Shown: in pieces, positions 46,925 through 59,194 of the stretch
How the letters are laid out: each line of letters starts with the position of its first letter
How positions within the stretch are numbered: the stretch's first letter is position 1
NCBI GenBank assembly: GCA_946800325.1
Contig: OX326959.1
Span: 49,668,784 to 49,732,783 of the forward strand
DNA: 64,000 bases
Direction: 5' to 3'
DNA from: Luzula sylvatica
Lineage: Eukaryota > Streptophyta > Magnoliopsida > Poales > Juncaceae
Notes under the pieces: model-generated
Told to the model about the DNA's origin: nothing
Databases searched by the model: none
Seen by the model: the letters and a program-made list of their open reading frames with translations, nothing else
Position numbers and translations under genes: made by a program

Positions 46925-47460
46925 AGTATTTATTTTCGATGTGTTTTCAAATGTTGTACTTTTTATACTAATATGCGAGGACGGCTAACACATTCCATAC
47001 TTCAGCATATGCCCGAATCCCAATCGTCTAAATCAACAGGAAAACGGTCCAATAATAATTTTTTATTCTGAAAGTTCAAAAAATCCATAAAAATATATAA
47101 AAGAAAACACTTCTCCCCTCGTTCATTAGTTACGTTGTGCAATACTTCAAAAAATCATCGTCGTATCCGTTTCATATCCCAAATTCTTTGAAAAATTATC
47201 GTGTCGTCGTATTTGTATTGTATCGGATATGCTACGCATAGTCGTGTCCGTGCAACATAATTCATTAGTCATTAATTATATATTAATGAGTCATTAATTA
47301 TGTATTCACAATATATGAGTATTTATTTCCTAAATATGTTTCTAAATGTTGTATTTATATACTAATATATGGGGCCGACTAACGCACTCCATACTTCAGC
47401 ATGCTTGATCGTCGAAATCAACAGAAGAGCGACACATGATAATTTATTTTTTCATCTTGA
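46925..47460. repeat. Direct repeat of about 130 bp at 395-bp spacing
   Basis: ttctaaatgttgtatttata and actccatacttcagcat near 47340-47402 match tttcaaatgttgtacttttt and attccatacttcagcat near 46946-47007. Both are followed by a cgtc…aaatcaacag word. The interval contains attaatta stretches only. Confidence 0.7.
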
Positions 47461-49100
47461 CCGCTTAAACGCACTCCAAAAGTCCAAACACACGTTACCA
47501 AAACGATATAAAATGTTACACAAAAGATATAAACTTGTTCGAAAATAATATACAAAATATTACTCATGTAAAATAAATAAATATATGATACATACATATA
47601 AAAAATATATAACATGGATATATTTAAACAATATATATCATACATCTTAATAATATATGATACATTTAAAAATATATAACAAACAAAAATGTATTATGCA
47701 TCTAAATGATATAATATGTACCTAAATTTTTTTAACACATAACACATATCATATATGTGAAAATGTATAAATACATTTAAAATATATAACATACATCTTA
47801 AATTCACACGTAAAAAAAAACACAACATACATGTAAAAAAAAACCTGGATGAAGAGCAGCATCGTGCGCTCGGGTGAGTTACGCGATTTAAACAACAACA
47901 AAAAACTTGTTTGATGAAAAAATAAATTTCCTCCTATGGCATAACTTTTTTAGCAACTATACGTAACTTATAAGTTATAACTAATAGAAATTATATATCT
48001 TTTTTAGCTGTGATTAAACATAAAAATATCATATTTTTAGATAACAATATATGATCATGAATAACTTTTTATAAATGTTTTTCCTAGTCATATAATGGTT
48101 TTTTTAAATCCAAAACCACAAATCGTGGCCATTGTAAATTTATATTATTTATTTGATGCCGACGAAACTTGAATCAGTAACTTAATATATGATTTTATAG
48201 TGTGAACACATCCAAATGAGCTGTTGTGCTATTGATAATAATTATATAATTTATTATTACCAGATTAAATCACAAATTTCCATCTATCATATCGGATCAT
48301 TTGTGTATCCAACCCGACCCGATCCAACTTTACTATTCAATTCTCACTTCAAACGGTTATTTTTTGTTGAGAAATTACAGCTTGCTCTTATATTTCGACA
48401 CCATTCCTAATTCACATGAATAATTACCAATTTAATTAAGATATAATTAAAATTTAATATATGACTAATAGGTTAATTAACATGTATTAATTAATAAAAT
48501 TAATATATTAATTGGATATCATGTGTTAATTGGCGATCGGAAGACCCTTGCCGAAACACCAAAGACTTCAAACTTCTAGAATATGTGGAAAAATTGAGAG
48601 GACACGATAAATAACGTATTTTGATTGGGCCTATTTCCTTCTTAGGAAAGAGAGAAAAAGTAGAACACTAAAAGTTTCTTGTCTTTCTCTCTCTTCTCAA
48701 TCTCCTTCGTGAACCTCTCTTTCGTCTCCGTTTGGGCCTCACTCACCTCGTGGTTTATCTTTGAACCCTACGTGTCAATGGTGTTGGAGTGAGAGTCAGA
48801 GTGGGGGCACTAGCAATAACATTTCCCTTCGTTTACGTCTCCACTTGCTTCTCTTTTCTTCCTTTGGTAAACCTATTATCTTGTCCTTTCCGCTCTCTCA
48901 CTCTCCACCATAGAGTAGTAGTAAACGGTAAACCACATACCCCCAAATTTCCTTTTGAACACTTCTTCTTTCAGCCATTTTCAATCTTTTTGGGCTTATA
49001 ATCCCTAAACCTTGTGTTCCATTGAGCATTCGTTTCAAACATTTGTCAATTATCTGAGCTTAATTCCATTGAGTCGACGCTCTAAATATCTCGATTTATC
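47461..49100. other. Intergenic; ends in the upstream region of the first PES gene
   Basis: AT-rich to about 48540. From 48660 on the sequence is CT-rich (tcttgtctttctctctcttc) and gains GC content, as expected for a promoter and leader of the gene starting at 49101. Short ORFs in 48789-49001 are taken as part of the leader, not genes. Confidence 0.45.
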
Positions 49101-52100
49101 ATGTCTTTAACATTTCCTTCTCTATCTCCAATCTATCACAAGAACCCAATTTACAATTTCTCCTCGCATTGCACTCATCGTGTAAAGGCGGTAAACTACA
49201 CCTCAAGCACAGAGACTTCCCAACCAGATAAAAAAGGAATTCAAATAGAGAAAAAGGCGAAGAAAAAAATTCAAAAAATTGAAGAATTGGAGGTACTTTA
49301 CGATGATGGGTTCGGAAACGTCAGCGTAAAAGACTACTTTGAGGCTGCAAAAGGGATAATTAAGGACGATGGCGGCCCGCCTCGGTGGTTTTCGCCCATA
49401 GAGTGTGGCCGGCCAGTAAAGAATGCTCCTTTGTTGTTGTTCTTACCCGGTTAGTTTATATGTTTCTTGCTTAAATAATCAAATACATAATTTGTTCTCT
49501 GAATTCTAATTTTAGATATTTCTATTTTAGCCTATTAATAATGTTTCAATACCTGAATTTTGGGTTTGTCAAAAATGGATGAATTATTTGGTTTGGGTCA
49601 ACCAGCCTATTTGTGGTGGTTTTGTGACTGAATATTTGTTTTGTTTATGTTGGATTTTTTTATCGTGTAGGATCCGATGGGGTGGGAGTAGGGCTAATTA
49701 TGCATCACAAATCCCTCGGAAAGTAAGTTTTCTTATGGACTTGATGATATACACACAATGAATTTCTGTAGGAACTTAAACATTTGAGATTTGACGAGCT
49801 AGAACCGCCCACGAGTAATTATCTCATTGTTGCCTCATTATGCTCTGTTTATTAATATGCCGAACAAAACAAGCAAAATATTGCAGCTATAGAGATATTT
49901 ATTATTTACTTAATAGTTGTTACGACACGGCAAAAATTCTGATTTTTTGGAAAACTATGGCTTCGTTTATCTTCATTTACATACAATATTTTGGTAACTG
50001 ATAACTACCACGCTATTCTCTTCCTGATAATTTTGTGGAATTTTTTCGATATAGTTATCATTGTCTAATATTGCTATATTCCTTTTATTTGATTTGTTTT
50101 TGTACTTTAACTTCTTAATATGTTTAATCTGTAGGGCTTTTGAAGTATGGTGTTTACATATCCCTGTAAAGGATCGTACCCCTTTTGAAGGTTTTCCTTT
50201 ACATCCCTTTTCCCCGACCCCGTTAATCATACATGCAATATTTCAAATCAAAGTGGACATATTTTTGTAGTTTCAGTGTCAGTAAGTTTATATGTGTTCG
50301 TATATTTTAGGGTTACTGGATATCGTGGAGAAATGTATAAAGTACGAGCATTCTATATCACCAAATAGACCAATATACCTTATTGGGGACTCATTTGGCG
50401 GATGCTTAGCACTTTCTGTTGCTGCTCGAAATCCAACCATTGATTTGGTGCTCGTGTTAGCCAATCCAGGCAGGTGAAAATCTAATATATTCGTCGAACC
50501 TTTTCCTTCCTCAATTATACATTTTATTTATCTAATTATTTTTAATCTGTTTTGTAGCTACTTCATTTGATAAATCGCCTCTCCTGCCTATATTTCCTTT
50601 GTTGGAAAATTTACCAGGCGAGCTTCATGTCGCCGTTCCTTACATTCTAAGCTTCGTCATGGGTAAGTTAATATTATTTTCAATTTGGCCCCTTAATGTA
50701 TAGACTTGATTAACAAGAGTGCATTGTTTTATCCTTGTTATGTTAAATTTACTATTTAGCTTTGTAGAGATTCCAATTTAATGCATGCACTAATAAACGT
50801 TAATATGAAAATTTCGTTTTCTTATGAAGTCCGTATTTTTTTTCTATGACTTCAGGAGATCCATTGAAGATGGCCTTAGTTGGAATGGGAGGTGACCTTC
50901 CTTCTCCTCAATTACTCGAAAAATTGTCTGCCATGCTCACTTCAATGCTACCTCTTCTCTCGGTATGTTCTACTTTTAACTTTTTAAATTAGGGTAATAT
51001 ACATTCGCGAGGACAATGTGAAATGACAATATTGACCTTGAGCCTTCTTCATTAGGAGCTGGCGGAGATAATACCAAGAGAAACACTATTATGGAAGCTC
51101 AAGTTACTTAAATCAGGGGCAGCTTATACTAATTCTCGCCTCCATGCCGTCAAGGCTCCTGTTTTACTTCTTGCCAGGTAGGCTTAATTTTGGATAAATC
51201 TCATGTACCCCCTACAAAATGTCAATATATCATTTATAATCTTTTGATGGAAGTGATAATTGGTAATGCAGTGGTAAGGATAACTTATTGCCAAGTGGGG
51301 CCGAAGCGGATCGGCTTTTTTCAACCTTGAAGAATATTAGGGTTCGCTACTATAAAGATAATGGTCACACCTTACTCTTGGTACTAGAGAATGATTTTTT
51401 TCGATTTGTGCAATAATGATTCTAATGGTATGTTTTATTTGTACACAAAATTCATATATTATGATTATTTTCAGGAAGATGGCGTAAATCTGTTTTCAGT
51501 AATAAAGGCAGCAGGCATGTACCGTCGCTCGAGTCAGCATGATGTCATCAAAGATTACCTCCCTCCTACAATTAGTGAATTCAACAAAACATTTCATCAA
51601 GATCTTAGGTTCACTTCCTCTAAGACATCATACTTTCAAATAAACAAACCATTGCATATACTTAAAAATAAACAATCCATTGCATATATTTGAACCTAAG
51701 TTGATACAACCTTCGATCATATGATTAACTCTCAGCTAAATATCAATTAATCCCACGTTTCATGATCATGCCTTAATCTTGTTTCTTCCCTTCACCAATT
51801 TGGCCTCACTTAACTCTCAGTTCTTTTAATTAAAGATTATTGCACAATGTTAATTTTGGGTACCAATCTTTTATATTATCATTTGAACGACTTATTGACA
51901 TATTTAAGTCGTAAAAATTTTCAGATTGTTGCTGGTCGCAGCGAGCCCGGCAGTCTTCTCAACTCTCCCAAACGGCGAAATAATCCAAGGCTTCGGAGGT
52001 GTACCCGACACAGGCCCAGTATTATTCGTTGGTTATCACATGTTAATGGGCCTCGATTTGGTCCCACTTTACAAGGCTTTCCTCGAGGAGAAAAAAAAGA

Positions 52101-53154
52101 TTATTAGAGCCTTGGCACACCCAATATTGTTAAGCAACCGCAGTGAGACTTCAAGACAAGAGTCTAATCAGTCTGATTTGTCGAATTTGTTTGGGGCAGT
52201 AACTGTTAATCCAATTAATATGTACCGGCTCTTCGAGAGAGGGGATTTCGTGCTTATGTATCCTGGAGGGGCTCGAGAAGCTTTGCATATGAAGGTAATG
52301 TTTATTATTATTATTAGGCTTCATTGTTTCATTTCATTTCTTTGAAATTGATGATTGAGAACTTCAATTGGGGATAGGGAGAGGAGTACAAGCTGTTTTG
52401 GCCCGAGCAGCCTGAGTTCGTGCGAATGGCTGCGCGATTTGGGGTTACAATCATACCATTTGGCGTTGTTGGGGAGGATGATTTGACTGAGGTGCTTTAT
52501 TTTCTCTTTTTTATTTTAAGGAATTGTTTTTTCTTTCGTTTACACAATATGTGCATTTTGTTACTAGAAATTGAATCATCATTTTCTGTTAACTTTGGTG
52601 TTGTAGATTGTGCTGAGATCTAATTTTTCTCTTTCCTTTGCAGTTTGTTCTAGATTATAATGATATGAAGAACATTCCTTTTGTTAGAGAATGGATGGAT
52701 GAGCAAAATAAAGCAATTCCAAACGTAAGGTAATTACAAAATTCATATTTTTAGAATGTAGTTAGGAATATTACTTGTGATACATTATGTAATACCTCAA
52801 TAATCTTCGGAATAACTTTTTTGGCATTAATGTTTCCTTTGTCTTTCTCATTTTAGGTCAAACGTTAATGGAGAAGTATCGCAACAAAAGTTTTACTTAC
52901 CTGGCCTTCTACCAAAGGTTCCAGGCCGGGTTTACTACTTATTTGGGAAACCAATCGAAACAAAGGGAGGAGACATTCTGAAGGACAGAAACAAGGCAAT
53001 GACGGTGTATACGCAAATTAAATCTGAAATCGAGACCATAATTTCATACTTGAAGAGGAAGAGAGAAGAAGACCCTTATAGGAGCATTGCCCAACGAGCT
53101 ATATTTCAGGCTACTTGGGGCCCTTCAGCTCAAATCCCTACTTTCGAACCATGA
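49101..53154 (+). CDS. PES: Phytyl ester synthase-like acyltransferase, plastid (tandem copy A)
   Basis: Family of plastid esterase/lipase/acyltransferase fusions that esterify phytol and diacylglycerol during senescence. Thirteen exons, 686 aa: 49101-49449, 49671-49722, 50135-50190, 50311-50469, 50558-50662, 50856-50962, 51056-51177, 51272-51380, 51475-51608, 51925-52294, 52378-52491, 52644-52729, 52857-53154. The N-terminus is Ser-rich and basic (transit peptide), followed by LEVLYDDGFG. The alpha/beta hydrolase half has LIGDSFGGC (Ser180), SGKDNLLPS (Asp320) and DNGHTLLL (His349). The acyltransferase half has VGYHMLMGLDLVP (His436), YPGGAREALH and VPGRVYYLFGKPIETKG. Intron 4 begins GC (ccag|gcaggt), needed to keep NPATSFDKSP in frame. 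Followed 330 bp downstream by its duplicate. Splice sites are predicted. Confidence 0.93.
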
Positions 53155-53484
53155 TATATGCATGTATATATATTCAACGTGTAAGCTAGAAATGTATTTA
53201 ATGTAAGTTCATTGTTCTAACAAACTTTAGTTGGTGAGAACGAAAGGTGGTTTGCAAATTACACCAATTATACAACCATATTTTCAAATTTCAATTTCAA
53301 TATAATACAATCTCGTCACACTCTTTGTACCCTCTCCTCTGTTTGCACATCCAACAAGTCAAGAATCTCAATGAATTTCAATGAATGCACCATTATATTT
53401 TTGATCATCACCAACCTTGTTTCTAAAAGTGAGAGAGAGGCTTATATATCATGACAACCCCGTAAACAAACAACGACCAACTCG
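53155..53484. other. Spacer between the two PES genes
   Basis: Holds the 3' flank of copy A and the promoter/leader of copy B. No element or RNA gene is recognised. A GA-rich leader word (gtgagagagaggctt) lies at about 53429. Confidence 0.5.
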
Positions 53485-56400
53485 ATGGCCGTTCTCTCTC
53501 TACATGCCCAACCTTTTCTCACTCTGCACGATAACAATGTCCGGCCAATAAGTATCGCAAGAATTAGCAGTAGGGAGAGAAAAGTTAGAACTTCAGCAAA
53601 GAAGTACAAAGGACTTGAGGTGTTGTATGATGATGGGTATCAAAACCCTAAAGAGAAGAATGAATATTTGCACATAGTGAGGGAATTCATAACTTCTGAC
53701 AATGGACCACCTAGATGGTTTTGCCCCCTCGATGCCGAGGCCCCAATTAATGGTGCACCTGTTCTCCTTTACTTGCCTGGTAAGATAGATCTCCTTTCGC
53801 CTTGTATATAATTGTTGAAGCCTCTCTCTCAATTTGTTTATTTTGTGAGCAGGAATGGATGGAATTGGCTTGGGGCTATTCATGCATCACAAGGCTCTCG
53901 GAAGGTATAGACAATTCGAAATTACGAGAAACATGAACCACCTGGTATATTAGAAACTCTGATTGATAGAAAATAATATGTTTCTTGGAATTGCAGGATC
54001 TTTGAACTTAGGTGCATGCACATCCCTTTTCATGATAGAACACCATTTGAAGGTATAATTAATTTTATTACGCCTTTATGATTTCTAATTGCATTATATC
54101 TATATTGGTCGAAACTCGAACATTCAATACTCAGTTCATTTATTCGGTTTCTTTTTTCAAGGACTTGTGAAATTTGTAGAAGAAGAATTGAAGTATGAAC
54201 ACTCAATTGCTCCCAAAAGACCTATTTATTTATTGGGAAATTCAATTGGAGCTTGTTTAGCGCTTGCAGTTGCTGCGCATAATCCCCATATTGACATAAT
54301 TTTAGTGCTAATTAATCCAGGTAATAAGTTAACTTGTTTATATGGAAGTACTTTTATGCAATTGGGTACCTTTGTAAGTTTATATATATAATTTACTCTG
54401 TTTTTTTTTTCCAGGAACATCATTTGAGAGGTCTCAGCTCCAAAATTTATCTTCACTTTCTAATATATTGTCTAACCAGCAATGTATCTCAATGACCCAT
54501 TTTCTCAACATCAATTTAGGTACAGCCATTATGTTTGTTATTTTTGGATAATTAACTTCAATTGTAGTACAATTGCAAAATATCATGCACGCCACGCCCC
54601 ACACAACAATACACTGAGTAATTGTTTGGATATATGGATTCAGATAATGAAATTAAGATGGCAAAGAGTAGTGTGGAAGGTGGGTCCCATCCTTTAGAGG
54701 CACTAATCACAATATCGAAAGATCTCTCGATGCCCTTGCAAATTTCAGTGAAGATTCTTTTGCTCTTTATATGCTACCAAAACTATTTGTGGTCATGTGT
54801 GTGTGTGTTCTAACTTCTAAGAGTGAGTATCTTTAAACAATTTTGAGATTAATTATTGAATTGTTTTTGGTATAATGCAGCAATTAGTAGAAAAACTACC
54901 CGAAGATACCTTTTCATGGAAAGTTGAACTTCTCAAATCAGCATCTAATTACACTAATTCCCTCCTCGATAAAGTAAAAGCCGAAGTCCTCATAATTGCC
55001 AGGTTCCAAATTTATTCCATCTTTCCTTCAAGTACACAAAAAATTAATCGAGCTACAAATTTAGTGTCTTAATTTGCAATTTCTCAATTTATATGTAGTT
55101 GCCTTGATAATATTTTTCCAAGCAAAAGGGAAGCTCAAAGGCTTCAAAAGCTATTAAGTAATTGCAAGATCCACTATTTTGAGGATCATGGCCACAACCT
55201 TTTAATGGTAAGTACAAGAACAAAATGCAAATCTGTAGATATATTATAATTGATAAGCAACATGGATTTGGAACTTGTTTATAAGTTATTTGATTGATAA
55301 TTTCAGGAATTTGATGTTCATTTACCGACTATTATTAAATGTGTTAACATGTACCGTCATTCAAGCAAATTCGAGCGCATTTCAGATTTTATACCACCTT
55401 CAACAACAGAACTAATTGAAATAGTGGAATCTTCGCAGTAAACAATCCTATATTTATTCTCAATCTCTCTTTTAGGATTAACTCTAATAATAACTTTTTG
55501 ATATATATATATATAGGGACTTCCATTTCGCAACGAGTCCAGCAATGTTCTCAACATTAAACGATGGTTCTATAATAAACAACCTTTCCGGCATACCGAA
55601 TGAAGGACCGGTTCTATTAGTTGGTAACCACATGTTATTAGGTTTCGAAATGATACCTCTCCTACCGCGTTTCTTGAGCGAGAAGAAAGTCGTTATACGC
55701 GGAATTGGTCATCCACAACTCTTCCCGCATCTGCCCGAGAGTTCTACGAAGGGTAGACAGTTCTTTGATTACGTGAATTTGTGTGGTACGGTACCGCTAT
55801 CAGGCAAGAATGTGTACCGGCTATTGGAAAATGGAGAGTTTGTGCTTCTCTATCCTGGTGGTCACAAAGAGGCTATTCATCGGAAGGTGAATTCATGTTT
55901 AAATTTATTTGATGATGGTATGATGATTGTTATGTTTTATCATGGGAGAATTATATCATCTTGATTTCACTTTTATGATATATTAAATCTCTGAGTATAT
56001 ACAGGGTGAAGAGTATAAGTTATTGTGGCCAAGTAAACCCGAGTTCGTCAGAATGGCAGCCCAACTTGGAGCTACAATCGTCCCTTTCGGCGTCGTAGGA
56101 GAAGATGATTTATTAGATGTGAGAATTCAATATATATTTGCTACTGGTACCATTGAGTTTTAATACTGTACCAGTCAAGATAGGGTAAAATTCTTGAATA
56201 ATCGCACAAATTTGGGGTTTCAAATTGCTTGTTACAGTTGATTTTGAAATTTGAAGACATAATGGGACTCCCTTTTGGCAAGGAGATGATAAAGGCATAC
56301 AGTCAACATCTCAAATTAAGGTAATTATTAGCTCAAATACCATAAATATGTACTGTTAAAGGTTCAGGGTTTAATATGAGGAGTTTTAATTAATTGAGTT

Positions 56401-56698
56401 TTTTGATTTCAGGGAAAATGATGACATTGAAGTATTCTTTCCGGGTTTGGTACCGAAAATACCAGGTCGATTCTACTATCTATTTGGGAAGCCCATTACC
56501 ACAAGAGACAAGAAATATGTGATAAGAAACAGAAAAGCTGCAAGTGATCTTTATTTGCATGTAAAATCAGAAGTTGAGAGCATGATTTCTTATTTATTGA
56601 AGAAAAGAGACGAGGACGTGTACAGAAATGTTGTTGCAAGATCAGTGTTCAAGGCGGTATGGGGATCTGAGAAACCAATTCCTGCATTCGACCCCTAG
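53485..56698 (+). CDS. PES: Phytyl ester synthase-like acyltransferase (tandem copy B)
   Basis: Thirteen exons at the same intron positions as copy A, 661 aa: 53485-53779, 53853-53904, 53997-54052, 54162-54320, 54415-54519, 54644-54747, 54881-55002, 55099-55207, 55307-55437, 55517-55886, 56005-56118, 56238-56320, 56413-56698. Eight exon lengths (52, 56, 159, 105, 122, 109, 370, 114) equal those of copy A. The nucleophile context is LLGNSIGAC (Ser162) rather than LIGDSFGGC. Asp and His are kept in SCLDNIFPS and DHGHNLLME. Acyltransferase motifs VGNHMLLGFEMIP, YPGGHKEAIH and IPGRFYYLFGKPI are present. Exon 5-6 (QCISMTHFLNINL) has diverged most. All introns are GT-AG. The N-terminus is shorter; plastid targeting is likely but less clear. 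Confidence 0.92.
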
Positions 56699-56903
56699 TT
56701 GTAAAGAAGTATGGCATTGGTCGATAAGTGTGTTGCTTTGTTCTTTTAGTTGATAAAATAATCTGAAATAATTAATTAAGTACATTTTCAAGAATTATGA
56801 GATTTGTTATTATAAATTTGTCTTAACATAGGTTTCTCGCGGATACAAACATGATATCGATATTAAACAATTTTACATCAAAATAATAAAAAGAAATGGT
56901 TTT
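56699..56903. other. 3' flank of PES copy B
   Basis: AT-rich, probably containing the 3' untranslated region and polyadenylation region. No specific signal assigned. Confidence 0.45.
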
Positions 56904-56921
56904 AAGATTTTCATGTCCGTT
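56904..56921. repeat. 18-bp target-site duplication, left copy (LINE)
   Basis: aagattttcatgtccgtt, repeated exactly at 58978-58995 after the poly-A tail of the LINE. It defines the insertion. Confidence 0.93.
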
Positions 56922-58977
56922 TAGCATAATAACTCCGATCAAGAAATGGTTTCAAGCACAATTTTACAACAACTTTGCAGACATCATTCTTATACCAAAA
57001 AAAGAGGATGCTAGTATGCTCAACGAATTCCGCCCAATTAGCATAATAACTCCAATCTCAAAAATAATATCCAAAATACTATCGAATAGGCTGCAACTAT
57101 CTCTGCCAGAACTTATCTCAAACAACCAAGGAGCGTTCATCCGAAAGAGGTCTATCTCGGAAATATTTATTTCCACTAGGGAAGTCCTATCAAACCTCCA
57201 CAAAAGCAAAATACCGTCGGTAATGCTTAAGATAGACTTCCATAAGGCCTTCGACACGGTCTCATGGGAATATCTCTACAATCTGCTTCGTGTAAGAGGA
57301 TTCCCGAATGAATGAAACTGCTGGATTGAAAAACTCACTCAATCCTCAACTTCAAGAGTAAAAATAAAGGGCGAGAAAGGACCTAGTTTTCACCACTAAA
57401 GAGGCTTGAGGCAAGGTGACCCCCTGTCACCTTTGCTTTTCGACCTGGTAGTTGACTCCCTCCAAAACCTCCTACGAGCCCTTAATCTTTTTTTCTCTTC
57501 TCCAATAAAAATGGCTCCCAAAGCAATGCAATATGCAGACGACACTGTCATATTTATCGAGGCAACACCCACAAACCTCCAAATTATCTCTTATGCCCTG
57601 GACTTATTTGCGGAAGTCTCCGGACTAAAGATTAATTGGTCTAAAACATCTTTCGTCCCAATTTCTATTCCTCAACACCTTCACCAAACGGTTAAGGATA
57701 TACTAAAATGCACTCAAACATCCCTCCCCATCACCTATCTTGGTGTCTCCCTCTCTATTAAGAAACCTCGAAAAATCGCTTACCTACCTTTGATTAATAA
57801 GGTGCGGAATAAACTTTCCTCATGGAAAAGTCTCTTTCTTTCTTCGGGCGGCAGATTAACTCTCATTAAATTTGTACTTAACGCCATGCCCACCCACTTC
57901 ATGCAGGTGCTCCAACTACCGCAATGGGTCTTAAACAAACTAATCTCAATCTCACGTACCTTCCTCTGGAAAGGAACCAACAAATGTTCGGGTGGACACT
58001 GTCTTGTCAGCTGGGACAAAGTATCGCTTCCCAAAATTAATGGAGGATTAGGACTTCCTAACATAAATCTTCGAAACAAAACATTGCTGCTTAAGTGGAT
58101 CTTTAAATTACATGATGACCCCACCTCCCTTTGGTCGGAAACAATCAGAGATCTTTATAACTCTTCGAACATAGAATCCGCAATGCTTTCTAACCAATCG
58201 ACGTATTCTTTCTTTATAAGAGATCTCTCCAAACTCTGGCCAATGTACCAAACCTTCAATAAGGGTCGCTCGCATGTCAACGGCGTAGTGCCCCCTCCCA
58301 AGACGAGCTATTTATACAAATTTTTCATAAATCCAGGAATTCCCTGCCCCTGGAACGTTACATTATTCAAAACCAAGGCTCCTCTCAAGGTTAAATTCTT
58401 TGGGTGGCTGGTCATTTTATCGCGAATCCTAACTAGTGATAATCTACAAAGGAGGGGTTGGCCCAATAATTTTACTTGCCCCATGTGTACAATTACACCT
58501 GAAACTTCCCAGCATCTCTTATTTGATTGCCCCTTTTCTATGGAAATATGGCAAACCATCTCCCTAACCTTTGGAATCCCCATTAACGGACTAAATCAAA
58601 CAATCCAATTCTGGATCAATAAGAGCTACACCGAGATTGGTCGAACAACTTGGCTCGCAACGGTCTGGAATATATGGAAGGCTAGGAACAATAAAATCTT
58701 CAATGCACAGAGTGCCTCTTCAGCTCATGTGGGGAATATGGCTATTCAAGACACAAGGAGATGGATGACATACTGCGAGTAATCCGCTCAGTCTGACTAG
58801 GCTAAAAACTTTAGTTTATGGCTAGCTAGAGTTCTTTAGTCTTTACTAGGTGGATAGGAGTTAATTAGGAATTAATTTACTATTTATCCACTATGTGCTT
58901 GTTTTGTAAATTAATACTATTCTTTAATGAAATTCGAGTTGACGACTATTGGTCGTCTCTCCTTCAAAAAAAAAAAA
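56922..58977 (+). mobile_element. 5'-truncated L1-type LINE with reverse transcriptase (recent insertion)
   Basis: Flanked by an exact 18-bp duplication and ended by an A tract (58966-58977). The frame 56970-57315 reads IILIPKKED, NEFRPISIITPISKI, GAFIRKRSISE and MLKIDFHKAFDTVSW (RT block A). Two stops (about 57316 and 57400) follow. The frame 57406-58782 then has RQGDPLSPLLFDLV, QYADDTVIFIEA (intact YADD site), the thumb (YLGVSLSIKKP, GGRLTLIKF, GGLGLPNINL) and the zinc-binding end CPMCTITPETSQHLLFDCPF. It lacks ORF1 and the endonuclease, so it is an incomplete reverse transcript. Two stops in an otherwise long frame suggest young age. Confidence 0.95.
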
Positions 58978-58995
58978 AAGATTTTCATGTCCGTT

Positions 58996-59100
58996 GATGT
59001 TTTTTTTTTGAAAAAATAGAGTAAGCTCTTATATCCTATTTCTATTATTTTATTAATATTAAAATCCTTTATACGTTTACAATTATAATTTGAGGTTATT
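58996..59100 (-). mobile_element. Old LINE 3'-end remnant next to the LINE insertion site
   Basis: A T run then gaaaaaatagagtaagctct and tatttctattattttatta, matching 27580-27660. On the minus strand it is a LINE tail running into poly-A. The younger LINE inserted just a few bases before it. Confidence 0.45.
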
Positions 59101-59136
59101 TGTCTTAATCTAAAAGGTTACTACTCCTAAATACCC

Positions 59137-59151
59137 TCGATCGATCGATCG

Positions 59152-59190
<39 letters not shown>
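59137..59190. repeat. (GATC)n(GA)n compound microsatellite
   Basis: Four to five gatc units pass directly into about 17 GA units. Short Ser/Leu-repeat ORFs on the minus strand across it are artefacts. Confidence 0.95.

Positions 59191-59194
<4 letters not shown>

Noticed and set aside
47418..47645. 75-aa minus-strand ORF rich in Tyr and Ile
   Set aside because: AT-rich low-complexity sequence, no family.
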